Positions 21,383 to 30,750 of a stretch of 64,000 bases of DNA are shown here, piece after piece (positions within the stretch are counted from its first letter, which is position 1; the number at the start of each line of letters is the position of its first letter). The notes under the pieces are model-generated. The model did not search any database, was not told the DNA's origin, and saw nothing but the letters and a program-made list of their open reading frames with translations. The position numbers and the translations under genes were made by a program. The DNA is from a virus, in IMG/VR virus record IMGVR_UViG_3300044729_003129, positions 62,001 through 126,000 of that record, one strand, 5' to 3'.

Positions 21383-22558
21383 TTAAAATGGTGGTTCTTC
21401 TGGTGTTTGAGTTTCAGTTGCAGTTGCAGAGGTTGCTTCGGCCTGAATTTGGTTGCTGTCAATCTTGGTATAAAGATCGAGAAATGCTTCACGAGTTTCA
21501 GTTTCAAATCGAGCAATACACATTCCAATTGCAGTCAAACGATCGTGGAAGATGCTATAAGCCTTGACAATATGACACAAGCGACGAGTTGAGATGAGTT
21601 CATCGACCCCTTCCGCATCATATGTTTTGCGGATAACGCTACTCCATGCAACAAGCTTATCAACAAATTCATTGTCATCAACTTTGAAATACTCCATATG
21701 TTTGCTAATGATATTGCGTTCAACCTTGTAAGGAGGATATGGTTGATCAATTGTAGCCACAAATCGTTCAATAAAGGCTTCATCAATAATGTTTGCCGCG
21801 CTGTAGCGGCCATCATCTGACCCCCGGCCCTTGGTGTTTGCAGTAGCAATCACATTGAACCCTTGGGCCGGGGTGACGACTTCACCAACCTTTTTGATTA
21901 GAATTGGCTTACCTTCAAGCACCCCCTGAAGACACATAATCTTATTGCTGCCACGATCAAGCTCATCAATGAGCAAGATACAACCTCGCTCCATGGCTTT
22001 TACCACAGGACCTTTTTGGAATACAGTCTCGCCATTTATCAAGCGAAAACCACCAATTAGATCATCTTCATCAGTCTCAGGGGAGATTTGTACTCGAATA
22101 TACTCGCGTTTGAGTTTGGCGCAAGCTTGTTCAACCATCATAGTTTTGCCATTGCCTGACATACCAGAGATATAGAGCGGAAAAAACATTCGTGATTCAA
22201 TAATTTTTTGAATGGTTTTATATTCACCCCATTTAACAAAGGTATGGTCATTTTCAGGGATAAAGATTTCATCATTCGAGACCGAAGCCACTGCACAAGC
22301 AAGTTTCATTGCATGCTGAGGAACTTGCTGCACTGAGACTGGTGCGGTTGGAATGCTTGACTCTGTATCGAGCAGTCCAGAGATGTCAAATTTACCACGA
22401 CCAACTTTTCGCGCACGCTTGATAAAGACTTCATCAATTTCCCTAAACTTTAGGGAATGGGTCCGGCCAGCGTCAAAAATTGTCTTGCTAGAGACAGATT
22501 TTGGATCATTGTTAGCAAACAATTCTTTGAGGACAGATGCTTTTTGTTCGTTTGTCAT
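21383..22558 (-). CDS. cobS: MoxR/CobS-like AAA+ ATPase
   Basis: A 391-residue AAA+ protein. Walker A is GMSGNGKTMM (near residue 133), Walker B ILLIDELDRG (near 193), sensor NVIATANTKG (near 235), and the motif EAFIERFVATIDQPYP follows. This is the MoxR/CobS lineage; annotated cobS genes are widespread in T4-like cyanophages. CobS with CobT inserts cobalt in B12 synthesis, but MoxR AAA+ proteins more generally act as chaperones with a VWA partner. The adjacent gene 22659-24938 encodes such a partner. The N-terminal 60 residues (SLKFREIDEVF) resemble the CobS N-terminus. Early promoter at 22596-22624. Confidence 0.85.
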   Translation of the reverse strand: MTNEQKASVLKELFANNDPKSVSSKTIFDAGRTHSLKFREIDEVFIKRARKVGRGKFDISGLLDTESSIPTAPVSVQQVPQHAMKLACAVASVSNDEIFIPENDHTFVKWGEYKTIQKIIESRMFFPLYISGMSGNGKTMMVEQACAKLKREYIRVQISPETDEDDLIGGFRLINGETVFQKGPVVKAMERGCILLIDELDRGSNKIMCLQGVLEGKPILIKKVGEVVTPAQGFNVIATANTKGRGSDDGRYSAANIIDEAFIERFVATIDQPYPPYKVERNIISKHMEYFKVDDNEFVDKLVAWSSVIRKTYDAEGVDELISTRRLCHIVKAYSIFHDRLTAIGMCIARFETETREAFLDLYTKIDSNQIQAEATSATATETQTPEEPPF

Positions 22559-22595
22559 ATTTTTGTATGTTGTGGTTGCTTTTGCTTACAGGATG

Positions 22596-22624
22596 ATTAT
22601 ACACTAAAATTCACGATTTGTACA
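22596..22624 (-). promoter_or_regulatory. Early promoter before the AAA+ gene
   Basis: Minus strand TGTACA (22624-22619), spacer 17, TATAAT (22601-22596). The ATG is 37 bases beyond the -10 box, so this gene has a leader of about 31 bases, the exception among early genes here. Confidence 0.85.
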
Positions 22625-22658
22625 TAAGAAAATGATAAAAAACTCACTTTTTTCACTT

Positions 22659-24938
22659 TTATGCAATAAACTCAGCAAATTTATTCAAAAACACTCTAGA
22701 AACACGTTTTTCAGTATTGAATTTAGCAAAATCCTTGGCAATCTTATTTTGTGACGAGTTGTCAGTCACGTCCTTTGAGAAGCCTTCACTCACAAACTCT
22801 TCACCATCTTCGGTAATATCGAGTCCATTTTTAGAGTCAAAGACGAAATATGCATCATAGCCAAATCCATTTTGAATAGCAAGACACTTTTCTTTCCTAG
22901 CAATCTTTTGTAGTGCATTAAACTCGATCACAGCATCTGACCATGAAAGATCACGTTTGCGGCTACGAAGAGCAGTGATGCAGTTATTTTTATAGTCTGA
23001 CTTGTAGTTTGCTACAAAGAAACCAATTACTGTGGTATCACATGTCCTCTTGAGGCTCATGATGAGATCGCGGTAGAGGCTTCGGATAGAGTGATTAGTA
23101 GACATCTCGATATTCTTACCATAGAGTGGCAACACTTTGGTCGCGTTCCAGGGACGAGGGTTTGTGTGTTCATACTCTTCACCTACGTTATTTTTACGAT
23201 AGCGCGGAGGGCATGAATCGCCGTCAGTTAAAAAGATTGTGTTCATCTTTTGAACCTTGTAGTTGTCACGAAAGCGGCGAACAATCTCATGAGCAATAAT
23301 AATAGTTTCATTGAGAGGTGTACCATTCATAACTTCATATTTGCTGTTGAATGCAAGTTCGCCACGACCATAAGAATCACGATAGATAGTCTGAGCTTTG
23401 AGTTCGCGACACGCAGTTTCAAACTCAGAGCGAGCCATGCGTGAGTGCAATAGTTGAAATATGATGGTATCAGAAAAGTCAAGATTGTAGCCAGGCAATG
23501 GACACTGTGATTCACTAGGATTGTGATAGCGACTTGTGAATCCATAGACTTCAAAGGGGATGCCGACCGCTTTACAAAATGTCACAAGTTGAAGAGCCTG
23601 AACGATCACTCGACCTATTGTATCACGCATCGAACCAGAATAGTCGATAAAAAATACCATGCCGTGGTTTTTAGCGTCTGCGAGTCGTGTGACACTCTTA
23701 AAGATCTGATCTTCAAAGCGATAGGAATGCAAGCGATTAACGTCTAGCGCTCCAGTAGTAGACCGAGTTGCCCGGCTATATTGGTATGCTGCCTTGCGAC
23801 GTTCAAACTCTTTGACGAGAATCGCAACATGTTTTTTAGTAGATGCAGCAAACTCTGTCCAGTCTTGAACAACTTGTTCATTTGTCATAATGGCCGAGTA
23901 GCGATATTCATCATGACGACGAGCAGCCATAATCTCTTTTACTGGAATGATAGCTGACATCATGTCCTGGACATAAGGCTTGTTGCACATTATATGAGTT
24001 GTTTCACGAACCTGCATGTCTTGCAGATTTTTTTCAACCTCACGCATGGTTTTAGATTGTAGTTCTTGAACAACTGATGAATGACCTCCCTCATTTCCAG
24101 AGCCTTGTGAATCAGAAGAGTTGTCGTTATCAAGCGGCTTTGAACTCGACATTGGATTTTGGCCCTCTTGATCAGTTTGTTGAGAAGACTGTTCGTCACC
24201 ATTATCTGAAGATTCATTTGAAGATTCGTCTGAAGATGTGTCGCTGTCTCGTTCATTGCCTCGCGAATCTGAATTTGAAGAATCTTGACCTTGTGTAGGA
24301 TCAATCTCGGTGTCATCATCAGTTTTAAAATCTTCAGAGTCTTGGGATTCATGAGACTGCTGTGTCTGTGGTTTTTCTCCTTTGACCATTTCAGCAATGT
24401 CTGCACAAATTTGCAAAACTTCATCGTAAGTATTTGCAGAGAGGCATCGTTTGTAAATATCTGTCTCTTTTTCGTTGAGAGGCACATCTACTAGTTGGCC
24501 GATTTTGGCACGCAAATTGAGGCGATCAGCAAATCCAAGAGTTGATAAGTCAACACCAGAGATTTTAAAAAAGTCTTTTTCGATAAAGTGACGATAACCA
24601 TTTTTAAAAGAGAGAACAAGACCTGGATATGTGTCTCTCACAAGTCGTTCAATACGAACATCTTCAACAATGTTTCCAATATCAAATGGCAGAGTAGGAA
24701 ACTTCTCTTTGAAACGAGTCACTGCATCTGATGGAGTATATAGAGCATGTCCAACTTCATGACCAATAAGTAAGTCAGACACATTCTTATTGTCTGTATT
24801 CCAAGTTGGAAGACCAAGCACACGATTCTTGACATCAAAAAATGCTGTCTTATAGTTGCCAATTGCAACTTGAATGTTCTCTTTAGCCAAGAGTTTGGCT
24901 AGGACTGTTTGACTCTCACGATTTGCTACTGCAACCAT
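22659..24938 (-). CDS. Zincin plus VWA-domain protein (CobT-like partner of AAA+)
   Basis: A 759-residue protein of three parts. Residues 1-190 contain HEVGH (60-64) and NIVEDVRIERLV (88-99), a gluzincin-like metalloprotease pattern. Residues about 195-285 are a low-complexity Asp/Ser/Gln-rich acidic linker. Residues about 420-640 form a VWA domain with MIDAS motif DYSGSM and downstream TDGD. CobT-like VWA proteins pair with MoxR ATPases, and the ATPase gene is immediately downstream. A zinc-protease head on a CobT-like chain is seen in marine T4-like phages, but its target is unknown. An early promoter lies 9 bases before the start. Confidence 0.85.
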   Translation of the reverse strand: MVAVANRESQTVLAKLLAKENIQVAIGNYKTAFFDVKNRVLGLPTWNTDNKNVSDLLIGHEVGHALYTPSDAVTRFKEKFPTLPFDIGNIVEDVRIERLVRDTYPGLVLSFKNGYRHFIEKDFFKISGVDLSTLGFADRLNLRAKIGQLVDVPLNEKETDIYKRCLSANTYDEVLQICADIAEMVKGEKPQTQQSHESQDSEDFKTDDDTEIDPTQGQDSSNSDSRGNERDSDTSSDESSNESSDNGDEQSSQQTDQEGQNPMSSSKPLDNDNSSDSQGSGNEGGHSSVVQELQSKTMREVEKNLQDMQVRETTHIMCNKPYVQDMMSAIIPVKEIMAARRHDEYRYSAIMTNEQVVQDWTEFAASTKKHVAILVKEFERRKAAYQYSRATRSTTGALDVNRLHSYRFEDQIFKSVTRLADAKNHGMVFFIDYSGSMRDTIGRVIVQALQLVTFCKAVGIPFEVYGFTSRYHNPSESQCPLPGYNLDFSDTIIFQLLHSRMARSEFETACRELKAQTIYRDSYGRGELAFNSKYEVMNGTPLNETIIIAHEIVRRFRDNYKVQKMNTIFLTDGDSCPPRYRKNNVGEEYEHTNPRPWNATKVLPLYGKNIEMSTNHSIRSLYRDLIMSLKRTCDTTVIGFFVANYKSDYKNNCITALRSRKRDLSWSDAVIEFNALQKIARKEKCLAIQNGFGYDAYFVFDSKNGLDITEDGEEFVSEGFSKDVTDNSSQNKIAKDFAKFNTEKRVSRVFLNKFAEFIA

Positions 24939-24947
24939 TGTGAGACT

Positions 24948-24976
24948 ATTCTAGCATAAAAATCGGCACTTGTAAA
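24948..24976 (-). promoter_or_regulatory. Early promoter before the VWA gene
   Basis: Minus strand TTTACA (24976-24971) preceded by a T/A-rich tract, spacer 17, TAGAAT (24953-24948), 9 bases to ATG 24938. Confidence 0.8.
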
Positions 24977-25042
24977 TAAAAAAGTGAAAATTTATGAAAA
25001 AAGTGCGGAAGTTAAGCTACCAAAGACTTCGGGGGCCTTCAA

Positions 25043-26764
25043 TTAGGCCATTTCCTTGATTTTTGTGAAGTTTTTAACCTTTTGGAACTCGATTTTTTGC
25101 TCAAATTTGCCTTCTAATAGATCTTGCTTATGACTAATCACGAATATGCGAGTGTCTGCATCTAATGTACCCATAATTTTAAGTAGGTTGTCAATACCAT
25201 CAGAATCAAGACTTGCGTCAAATACTTCGTCGAGAATGAGTAGATTTGTATTGCTACTATTTTTCATCTTTGCGACTTGTCTCCATGCAAAGAGCAGACT
25301 CAAATCTATTCGTTGTTTTTCTCCTTCACTAAATGAACTATATGAAAAGTCATCGCGATGACGTGAGCGTATCGTCTCTGTAAAATTTTCATCAAGGTTA
25401 AATGAAACAAAAAAGTCAAGAGTTTGCAGATAATGATTGATAAGCTTGTTCATGACAGGAAGATATTGACGAATAATTTTTGTTTTTATTCCAGTGTCCT
25501 TTAAGAGTTCAGCAATAACTTCATTGTACATTCTCTCTTCGAGTTGAGTAGACTTGAGTTCTTGGAGTGTGTCTCTTTCAGAATAGAGAGAATCTAATAC
25601 ATGTTGAGCATCAGCTGTCTCGGACGTCTCATGATGTGTGTTCATAAGTGTGGTCAGGTCAGAGATACGTTTTTCAAATCCAGCGATTAAATTTTGATTG
25701 CTATGTATCTTATTGTGTAATTTATTCAAACGCGCTAACTCAAGTGTTGCTTCTTGAACAGCATCACCAGTTTGCGTCAATGATTCCTTGAGCTTCTCAT
25801 AGCCAGAATTTAATTCTTGCGCGCTATGCCTGCATTGAGAGATTTTATTTTCACGAATGTCATCACTAATGCTTTGATTGCATGTTGGACATTCAGTATG
25901 ATTTTCATAAAACTGCGAGTCAGACACTATCTTTTTGATGTTATCTTTAATTTGTCTCTCGTATGACAGCAACGAAGCTTTTGTTTTTTCATGTCGTTGC
26001 AACTGACTCTGTGTCTTGCCATAGGCATCGCTATACTCTGCGCCTAGCGTCAAATTTTCTGCATTCATAGCAGACACATTGGCTTTAAGACCATCTATCT
26101 CATCAAGATATTTTGCAGCATTGCTCTCATTTAGTTGTTGCAAATGCAGCATATGTTTCTTTTGCAACTCTATCTTTTCCTTTGTAGTAAATAGTTGGTT
26201 TTCTGTGTCCTTTAAATTATCCTTAAGCTTTGCAGTGTTCTCCTTTAACACTGCGTTCATTTTACTAAACACCCCAATATCAAGTAGGTCTTCAATAACC
26301 TCACGACGGTGATGACTGCTAAGTTGCATAAATGGAATAAAGTTGCTGCTACCAAGCACAACAACCTGGTGAAAACTCTTGTGATTCAACTTTAAGATAT
26401 TTGTCTCAAGTAACTTTTGATAGTCACGCGAATGTGACTCTTGATTTATGAGTATTCCGTTTTGCCAAATTTCAAAAATGTTTGGCTTTAGACCACGAAT
26501 AATCTTATATTGTGATGGCCCTAATTTAAACTCAACAGTCACAAGACAATTTTTGCCATTGATGCTATTGATAAGTTGTGGCTTGTTGATGTTACGATGA
26601 GGTTTACCAAAAAGTACAAATGACAGTGCATCAAGCATGAGTGACTTGCCTGAACCATTGTGCCCAACAATAAGCGTTGAACGAGTGCTGTTTAGGTTCA
26701 TCGTAATTTCATTGTCGCCAACGCTTAAAAAATTACGATAACTCAAAGATGTAAAGATAATCAT
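25043..26764 (-). CDS. 46: Recombination exonuclease ATPase subunit (T4 gp46, Rad50-like)
   Basis: A 573-residue SMC/Rad50-type protein (T4 560). Walker A GHNGSGKS (residues about 34-41), two long coiled-coil arms, the zinc hook CPTCNQSI near residue 290, the signature FSEGEKQRIDLSLL and Walker B LLILDEVFDASLD. With gp47 it resects DNA ends for recombination-dependent replication. Overlaps gp47 by 4 bases in the usual 47-46 order. About 100 bases after its stop, before the next early promoter, no further gene is seen. Confidence 0.96.
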   Translation of the reverse strand: MIIFTSLSYRNFLSVGDNEITMNLNSTRSTLIVGHNGSGKSLMLDALSFVLFGKPHRNINKPQLINSINGKNCLVTVEFKLGPSQYKIIRGLKPNIFEIWQNGILINQESHSRDYQKLLETNILKLNHKSFHQVVVLGSSNFIPFMQLSSHHRREVIEDLLDIGVFSKMNAVLKENTAKLKDNLKDTENQLFTTKEKIELQKKHMLHLQQLNESNAAKYLDEIDGLKANVSAMNAENLTLGAEYSDAYGKTQSQLQRHEKTKASLLSYERQIKDNIKKIVSDSQFYENHTECPTCNQSISDDIRENKISQCRHSAQELNSGYEKLKESLTQTGDAVQEATLELARLNKLHNKIHSNQNLIAGFEKRISDLTTLMNTHHETSETADAQHVLDSLYSERDTLQELKSTQLEERMYNEVIAELLKDTGIKTKIIRQYLPVMNKLINHYLQTLDFFVSFNLDENFTETIRSRHRDDFSYSSFSEGEKQRIDLSLLFAWRQVAKMKNSSNTNLLILDEVFDASLDSDGIDNLLKIMGTLDADTRIFVISHKQDLLEGKFEQKIEFQKVKNFTKIKEMA

Positions 26765-27825
26765 ATGCCGTCAATTAATTGAGATTCAAGATAGAGTTCT
26801 TGTAGTTTAGATTTTATGCGGGTCTTATCAAGGTCTGTTTCAATAGCATCAACATAACTGTTTAATAAAGAAGAGGTGTCAGATATTTCAATAGATTCAT
26901 CATCGATACTATCAGCAGAATATTCTACAAATGACTCAACTATTTTTAAGTCAAATGGTTCTGCAGTGTTTATTGAGTCAATATACTTATCAAAAGCATA
27001 TGGATCTTTTTTAGATGTGACAACTACCTTTATATATGTTCCAGAGACTTCACTTGGTTCAACTAGGGTGACAGGACCAAGGGTGTCGTCATAGGTCAAT
27101 CTTTTAAAGAGTGAAAGCGGGTTGCGAATCTCTGAAAGTTCACGGGTGTTTGTGTCTAATATATGAAAATATTTGGGGTCATTGCAGTCTGCCCAAGTAA
27201 TCTCATATGGCACACCAAGATAATGAATGTTGCCACGGCTGCTCTTTGTGTGATAGTGACCAGAGAGAACCATTTCATACCGAGAGAACAAATCTGCTGA
27301 CATGCCATGACTGACTGCTGGAGCGCCCTTCATCATCTCAAATCCAGCAAGTTCCAAGTGAGCTCCAATTATTGGTGCGTGCGCTTTTTCAATAAAGGCA
27401 CATGACTCTGCATAATTTTCAGGCGTAATCCATGGCAGCAACGCAACTGAGAGGCCATCATAGTCTCGCACCGTAGGGGACATAATCACATTTACATTCT
27501 TACTATGATATTGCAATAACTCAGTAAGGCTACAAAGTGAATTTGTATTTCTAAAAAATGTGTCATGATTGCCAGGAATAATATCCATGGTCATGCCATA
27601 CTCTTCAAGTTTGTCAAGAAACATGGCTCGGTTACGTGCCAATACTTTGTAGTTAAGATATTTACGATGATCAAAGTAATCACCGAGATGAAGTATCTGA
27701 GTTATGCCCTGAGCCTGACAGGCCGGAAAAAAGACCTCAGAATAGAACCGCTCAGTGTAATCTATAAAGACGTCGCTACCATTTTTAACACCGGTATGGG
27801 TATCAGTAAGTATTGCTATTTTCAT
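26761..27825 (-). CDS. 47: Recombination nuclease subunit (T4 gp47, Mre11-like)
   Basis: A 354-residue nuclease (T4 339). Metallophosphoesterase motifs: DTHTG (residues 8-12), LGDYFDHR, PGNHD near 85, GAHLE and SGHYHTKS near 190; a capping domain follows. It forms the gp46/gp47 complex, the phage Mre11-Rad50 analogue. Start overlaps the gp55 stop by 4 bases. Confidence 0.95.
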   Translation of the reverse strand: MKIAILTDTHTGVKNGSDVFIDYTERFYSEVFFPACQAQGITQILHLGDYFDHRKYLNYKVLARNRAMFLDKLEEYGMTMDIIPGNHDTFFRNTNSLCSLTELLQYHSKNVNVIMSPTVRDYDGLSVALLPWITPENYAESCAFIEKAHAPIIGAHLELAGFEMMKGAPAVSHGMSADLFSRYEMVLSGHYHTKSSRGNIHYLGVPYEITWADCNDPKYFHILDTNTRELSEIRNPLSLFKRLTYDDTLGPVTLVEPSEVSGTYIKVVVTSKKDPYAFDKYIDSINTAEPFDLKIVESFVEYSADSIDDESIEISDTSSLLNSYVDAIETDLDKTRIKSKLQELYLESQLIDGI

Positions 27826-28424
27826 GAGATAAAACTGTCAAGAGCACCAATCTTCTGTGATTCTTCTTTGACTTTTTTCTGTGCGCGTGGCTTTTCACTT
27901 GTCTCAGCAACTTCGTTACTTTCTTTGTAAAAAGCGTCATTACGCTGGCGCATCTTTTCAACAAGTGATTCACCATAGTCTGAATCGTCTTCAAACTCAG
28001 CAAAGTTTCCAATGCCACCTTTTTCGATTAGTAGTTGCTTGATATCAGCCTGCTTCTTTTCTTTTGCAATACGACGTAAAAACGCATACCATGAAATTTG
28101 TGTAAAATATGAAAATGCATTTGGATTGCCAGTGCGCGTTGGCTTATTGATGTCATAATTCATAATGGCCTTGATACAATTTTCTACTGCATCCATAACC
28201 ATGTCTTCACGATAACTATAATTCATAAAGTTTGGGCTGCGTGACAGTCCGTTTGCAATCTTCATAAAGCATTCACCAATATAGTTGGTAATTTGTCGAG
28301 GTTCTCGACCACTTGCTTTATCCTCTGTAACTGCACTTACATACTCAACAACAGCAGTAGAGAAATCTTTATTGTTGACATAGTCATCACCGCGTGATTT
28401 TCGTTTTGTCTTTTCAGTTTTCAT
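27822..28424 (-). CDS. 55: Late-transcription sigma factor (T4 gp55)
   Basis: A 200-residue protein (T4 185). DDYVNNKDFSTAVVEYV matches the T4 start YNYVNNKELLQAI; the region NFMNYSYREDMVMDAVENCI, NPNAFSYFTQISWYAFLRRI is the sigma region-2-like core that recognises TATAAATA. The C-terminal GALDSFIS resembles the T4 clamp-binding tail SLDFLYE. Start 28424 is preferred to 28451 because the promoter -10 box sits 6 bases before it; translation would then begin at the mRNA 5' end. Abundant TATAAATA late promoters in this window agree with its role. Confidence 0.95.
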   Translation of the reverse strand: MKTEKTKRKSRGDDYVNNKDFSTAVVEYVSAVTEDKASGREPRQITNYIGECFMKIANGLSRSPNFMNYSYREDMVMDAVENCIKAIMNYDINKPTRTGNPNAFSYFTQISWYAFLRRIAKEKKQADIKQLLIEKGGIGNFAEFEDDSDYGESLVEKMRQRNDAFYKESNEVAETSEKPRAQKKVKEESQKIGALDSFIS

Positions 28425-28430
28425 AGCTTC

Positions 28431-28458
28431 ATTATATACTATATTTTGCAAATGTAAA
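28431..28458 (-). promoter_or_regulatory. Early promoter of gene 55
   Basis: Minus strand TTTACA (28458-28453), 16-base spacer, TATAAT (28436-28431), 6 bases to ATG 28424. Predicted leaderless. Confidence 0.85.
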
Positions 28459-28488
28459 TACTTTTTTACATCTATGTGAATTTTGTTA

Positions 28489-28517
28489 TTTACATAGATT
28501 ATAAAAGAGTGTATAAT
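28489..28517 (+). promoter_or_regulatory. Plus-strand early-type promoter, antisense to late-region genes
   Basis: On the plus strand TTTACA (28489-28494), 17-base spacer, TATAAT (28512-28517). It points into the antisense strand of genes 28541-29002 and uvsW. The site is embedded in short inverted repeats (CATAGATT / AATCTATG). No plus-strand gene follows. Confidence 0.5.
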
Positions 28518-28540
28518 AATCTATGATTGTTTGATAGTCA

Positions 28541-29002
28541 TCATACATTCTTCCAACGATCTAAGAAAATATTCCATAATTCTTCGTCAGACTGTGATTC
28601 TTCTGGTGGATCAATTTCAGGAATGGGATAATTTAAATCTTCTGATTCATCCAATTCATTCTCATCTGTTTCTTTAGAAGAATTGGACATCAAGTGAAGT
28701 AGTCTCTGATATATAAGTGCTTCTGTATATTTACGTTTAACCTCATCAGATGTATCAGATTCTGTTTCAATACTACGATCATAGACAATACAATTTTCAC
28801 TGTCATTCCCAGCTACAAGTGGTAGCATTACTTGGGTATAGACTCCAGACTTTACAAGTGCTTTTCTTATTTCTAGTGGATAATTTAACTGTATGCCATC
28901 TTCATAGGCATGCACAACTTCTCCTATAAGAACTTTACCACTCGACAATGTAAAGACCCGTATGTCAAGATCTTTTACTTTTGAATATAAGCCATCAATC
29001 AT
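28541..29002 (-). CDS. Hypothetical protein with Sm-like N-terminal strands
   Basis: A 153-residue protein. DIRVFTLSSGKVLIGEVVHAYEDGIQL looks like the first strands of an Sm/LSm-type barrel; the C-terminal half is acidic and Ser/Glu/Pro-rich (DENELDESEDL, DPPEESQSDEELW). It lies between gp55 and the C-terminal piece of uvsW, a position where T4-like cyanophages carry a conserved unnamed gene. Start overlaps the uvsW stop (ATGA). The Sm-like idea is a visual guess. Confidence 0.7.
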   Translation of the reverse strand: MIDGLYSKVKDLDIRVFTLSSGKVLIGEVVHAYEDGIQLNYPLEIRKALVKSGVYTQVMLPLVAGNDSENCIVYDRSIETESDTSDEVKRKYTEALIYQRLLHLMSNSSKETDENELDESEDLNYPIPEIDPPEESQSDEELWNIFLDRWKNV

Positions 29003-29910
29003 TGCAGTGGTATTTCATATAGTTTATAGTTAAACCCTTCCTTTGCATACATTTTGGTACGCTCTATTGCGTGTTGCAGTGTGTAATTCTTTTTCTTTTT
29101 CCATGAGAAGTTGTCTGATATGTCATAGACTGTTGTTGGTCGACCATCATCAGATTTTCGTAGTCCTCGACCAATGCTTTGCAATACACGTATTTGACTC
29201 TTTGTTGGCGCAGCAAATATAATCTGGTGCAGATTTTTGATATTGATTCCTGTACTAAACGTACCAACACTCGCCACAATAATTGCATTGTTTTGTGTTT
29301 CAGTTAATTCACGTATGTGTTCTCTGTTTGTTGCGTCTACTTCTCCAGACACATAGAATATATGTCTATCAGAATCACCATTAATACTACTTATAAGTTC
29401 AAAAAGAGGTTTGCCATGTTTCTGAACGAGATTAAAGAGTATGAGTGTATTGCCCTTTTGGTCAAGAGCAAGGTTTGCTATAAAAGAGTTTCGACCAACA
29501 TGAGTCACAATTGCATCTATCTCAGTTTGATAGTCGGCTTTAGAGATTACCTTTTTAAGTTCATCACTGTGGTTGCATACAATACATTTAATTTTTAATG
29601 CAGCAAGAGTATCGTTATCAATAAGCTCTTTTGTTGTAATTACTCGATGAGTTGGACCAAAATTGCCAACAAGTACTCGTTCATTGCAAAGACTGCCATC
29701 AAGGGTGCCAGTAGTGCCTATGCGATAACATGCATTAACACATGCAGACATAATCGTATTTAAACTTTTTGCTTTGAAGAGATGTGCTTCATCTCCTATG
29801 ACCATGCCATAGCTTTTAAACCAGGATTTTTGTAATGTAATTGCGCTCTGCCATGTAGTAATAATAACAGGCGATGGAGTTTCAATGATATCAATTTTAG
29901 ATATTTTCAT
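28999..29910 (-). CDS. uvsW: UvsW helicase, C-terminal fragment
   Basis: A 303-residue piece of UvsW. It begins MKISKIDIIETPSPVIITTW; from TPSPVIITTWQ onward it aligns with T4 UvsW (NDAPVVVGTWQ). It carries helicase motif II GDEAH, TGTLDG (motif III), IFYVSGEVDATNREHIREL (motif IV region), FSTGINIKNLHQIIFA (motif V) and QSIGRGLR (motif VI). Walker A is missing because it is in the separate fragment at 30754-31506. The two would have to assemble into one enzyme. The start overlaps the end of the HNH gene by 14 bases. Confidence 0.9.
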   Translation of the reverse strand: MKISKIDIIETPSPVIITTWQSAITLQKSWFKSYGMVIGDEAHLFKAKSLNTIMSACVNACYRIGTTGTLDGSLCNERVLVGNFGPTHRVITTKELIDNDTLAALKIKCIVCNHSDELKKVISKADYQTEIDAIVTHVGRNSFIANLALDQKGNTLILFNLVQKHGKPLFELISSINGDSDRHIFYVSGEVDATNREHIRELTETQNNAIIVASVGTFSTGINIKNLHQIIFAAPTKSQIRVLQSIGRGLRKSDDGRPTTVYDISDNFSWKKKKNYTLQHAIERTKMYAKEGFNYKLYEIPLQ

Positions 29911-30727
29911 ATTTTTTTCTGCCTAACACCCATTCATTATTATCTATAATAGGAAACATCAACTTTGAAATTCGTAATTCATCATTATGATACCATTTCA
30001 TTCCTGTAGTAGTAGAATGTTTGGCTTTACGTTCTTCAGCGCTTAATAAGGAATTATTTTTTATTTTAGTTTTCGACATTTTGCGAACACGATCTGAATT
30101 TTCCTTTGTTTGACCAGTTCGTTCTAAACTAAACTTTTTTCTAACTTCATCAGACCATTCATGTCCAAATTTCTGTTTCCGCTCTTCTTTTGTCATCTTA
30201 GCAATAGTTTCATTGAATTTATTTCGCGAATCTCGTAGCCATTGTGAATTCTCAGCAGTATATTGTGATTTTTTTATATTAGCGATTCTAATATAATCAT
30301 GAGTTTCTTTAGTTCTCCCACTTAAAGCCTTACTAATTTTCTGTTTGGTATTATCATCAAATAATGGATTATTTTTCTGCATATGATCTATCCAAATCAA
30401 TTTATAATCAAGATATTGTCTTGAAGATTTAGATTTATTTCTGCGATTTAGAAAGAACATCGCTCTAACCATTTTTAACCTATTTTCTCCAAAAAACATC
30501 TTTGTTAAAAGTAAATGACAAATAAAATGTTCCCGAATCGTAAGAACTACTTTGTTATCATTTTTATTTTTCCAATCACGATTAAACGAAACTGGAAATA
30601 TATGGTGGTTTTCAATAGGATTATCTAATATATTCCTAGATATAGCGCGATTGATTAAGGCATTATACCATTTTGTATATTTATTGCTTATCGCAAGATT
30701 ATTAAGTTCATTTAAAAAGTAATTCAT
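29897..30727 (-). CDS. HNH homing endonuclease splitting uvsW
   Basis: A 276-residue HNH endonuclease. KWYNALINRAISR, then ENHHIFPVSFNRDWKNKNDN and VVLTIREHFICHLLLTKMF form the HNH core common in T4-like phages; the rest has repeats (KQKISKALSGRTKE, EVRKKFSLERTGQ) like NUMOD DNA-binding motifs. It sits precisely between the two halves of uvsW and has its own late promoter (30751-30758). Homing would insert it at the matching site of uvsW in related phages. Confidence 0.9.
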   Translation of the reverse strand: MNYFLNELNNLAISNKYTKWYNALINRAISRNILDNPIENHHIFPVSFNRDWKNKNDNKVVLTIREHFICHLLLTKMFFGENRLKMVRAMFFLNRRNKSKSSRQYLDYKLIWIDHMQKNNPLFDDNTKQKISKALSGRTKETHDYIRIANIKKSQYTAENSQWLRDSRNKFNETIAKMTKEERKQKFGHEWSDEVRKKFSLERTGQTKENSDRVRKMSKTKIKNNSLLSAEERKAKHSTTTGMKWYHNDELRISKLMFPIIDNNEWVLGRKKYENI

Positions 30728-30750
30728 ACCTACAAAGGTTGTTATAGGTA

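Noticed and set aside
21337-21385. Stop-codon readthrough at the AAA+ gene promoted by the pseudoknot
   Set aside because: After TAA the same frame meets TAG two codons later, so readthrough would add almost nothing.
24990-25040. Terminator after gp46
   Set aside because: Only a 5-pair stem (GAAGT/ACTTC) with a distant T run; too weak to list.
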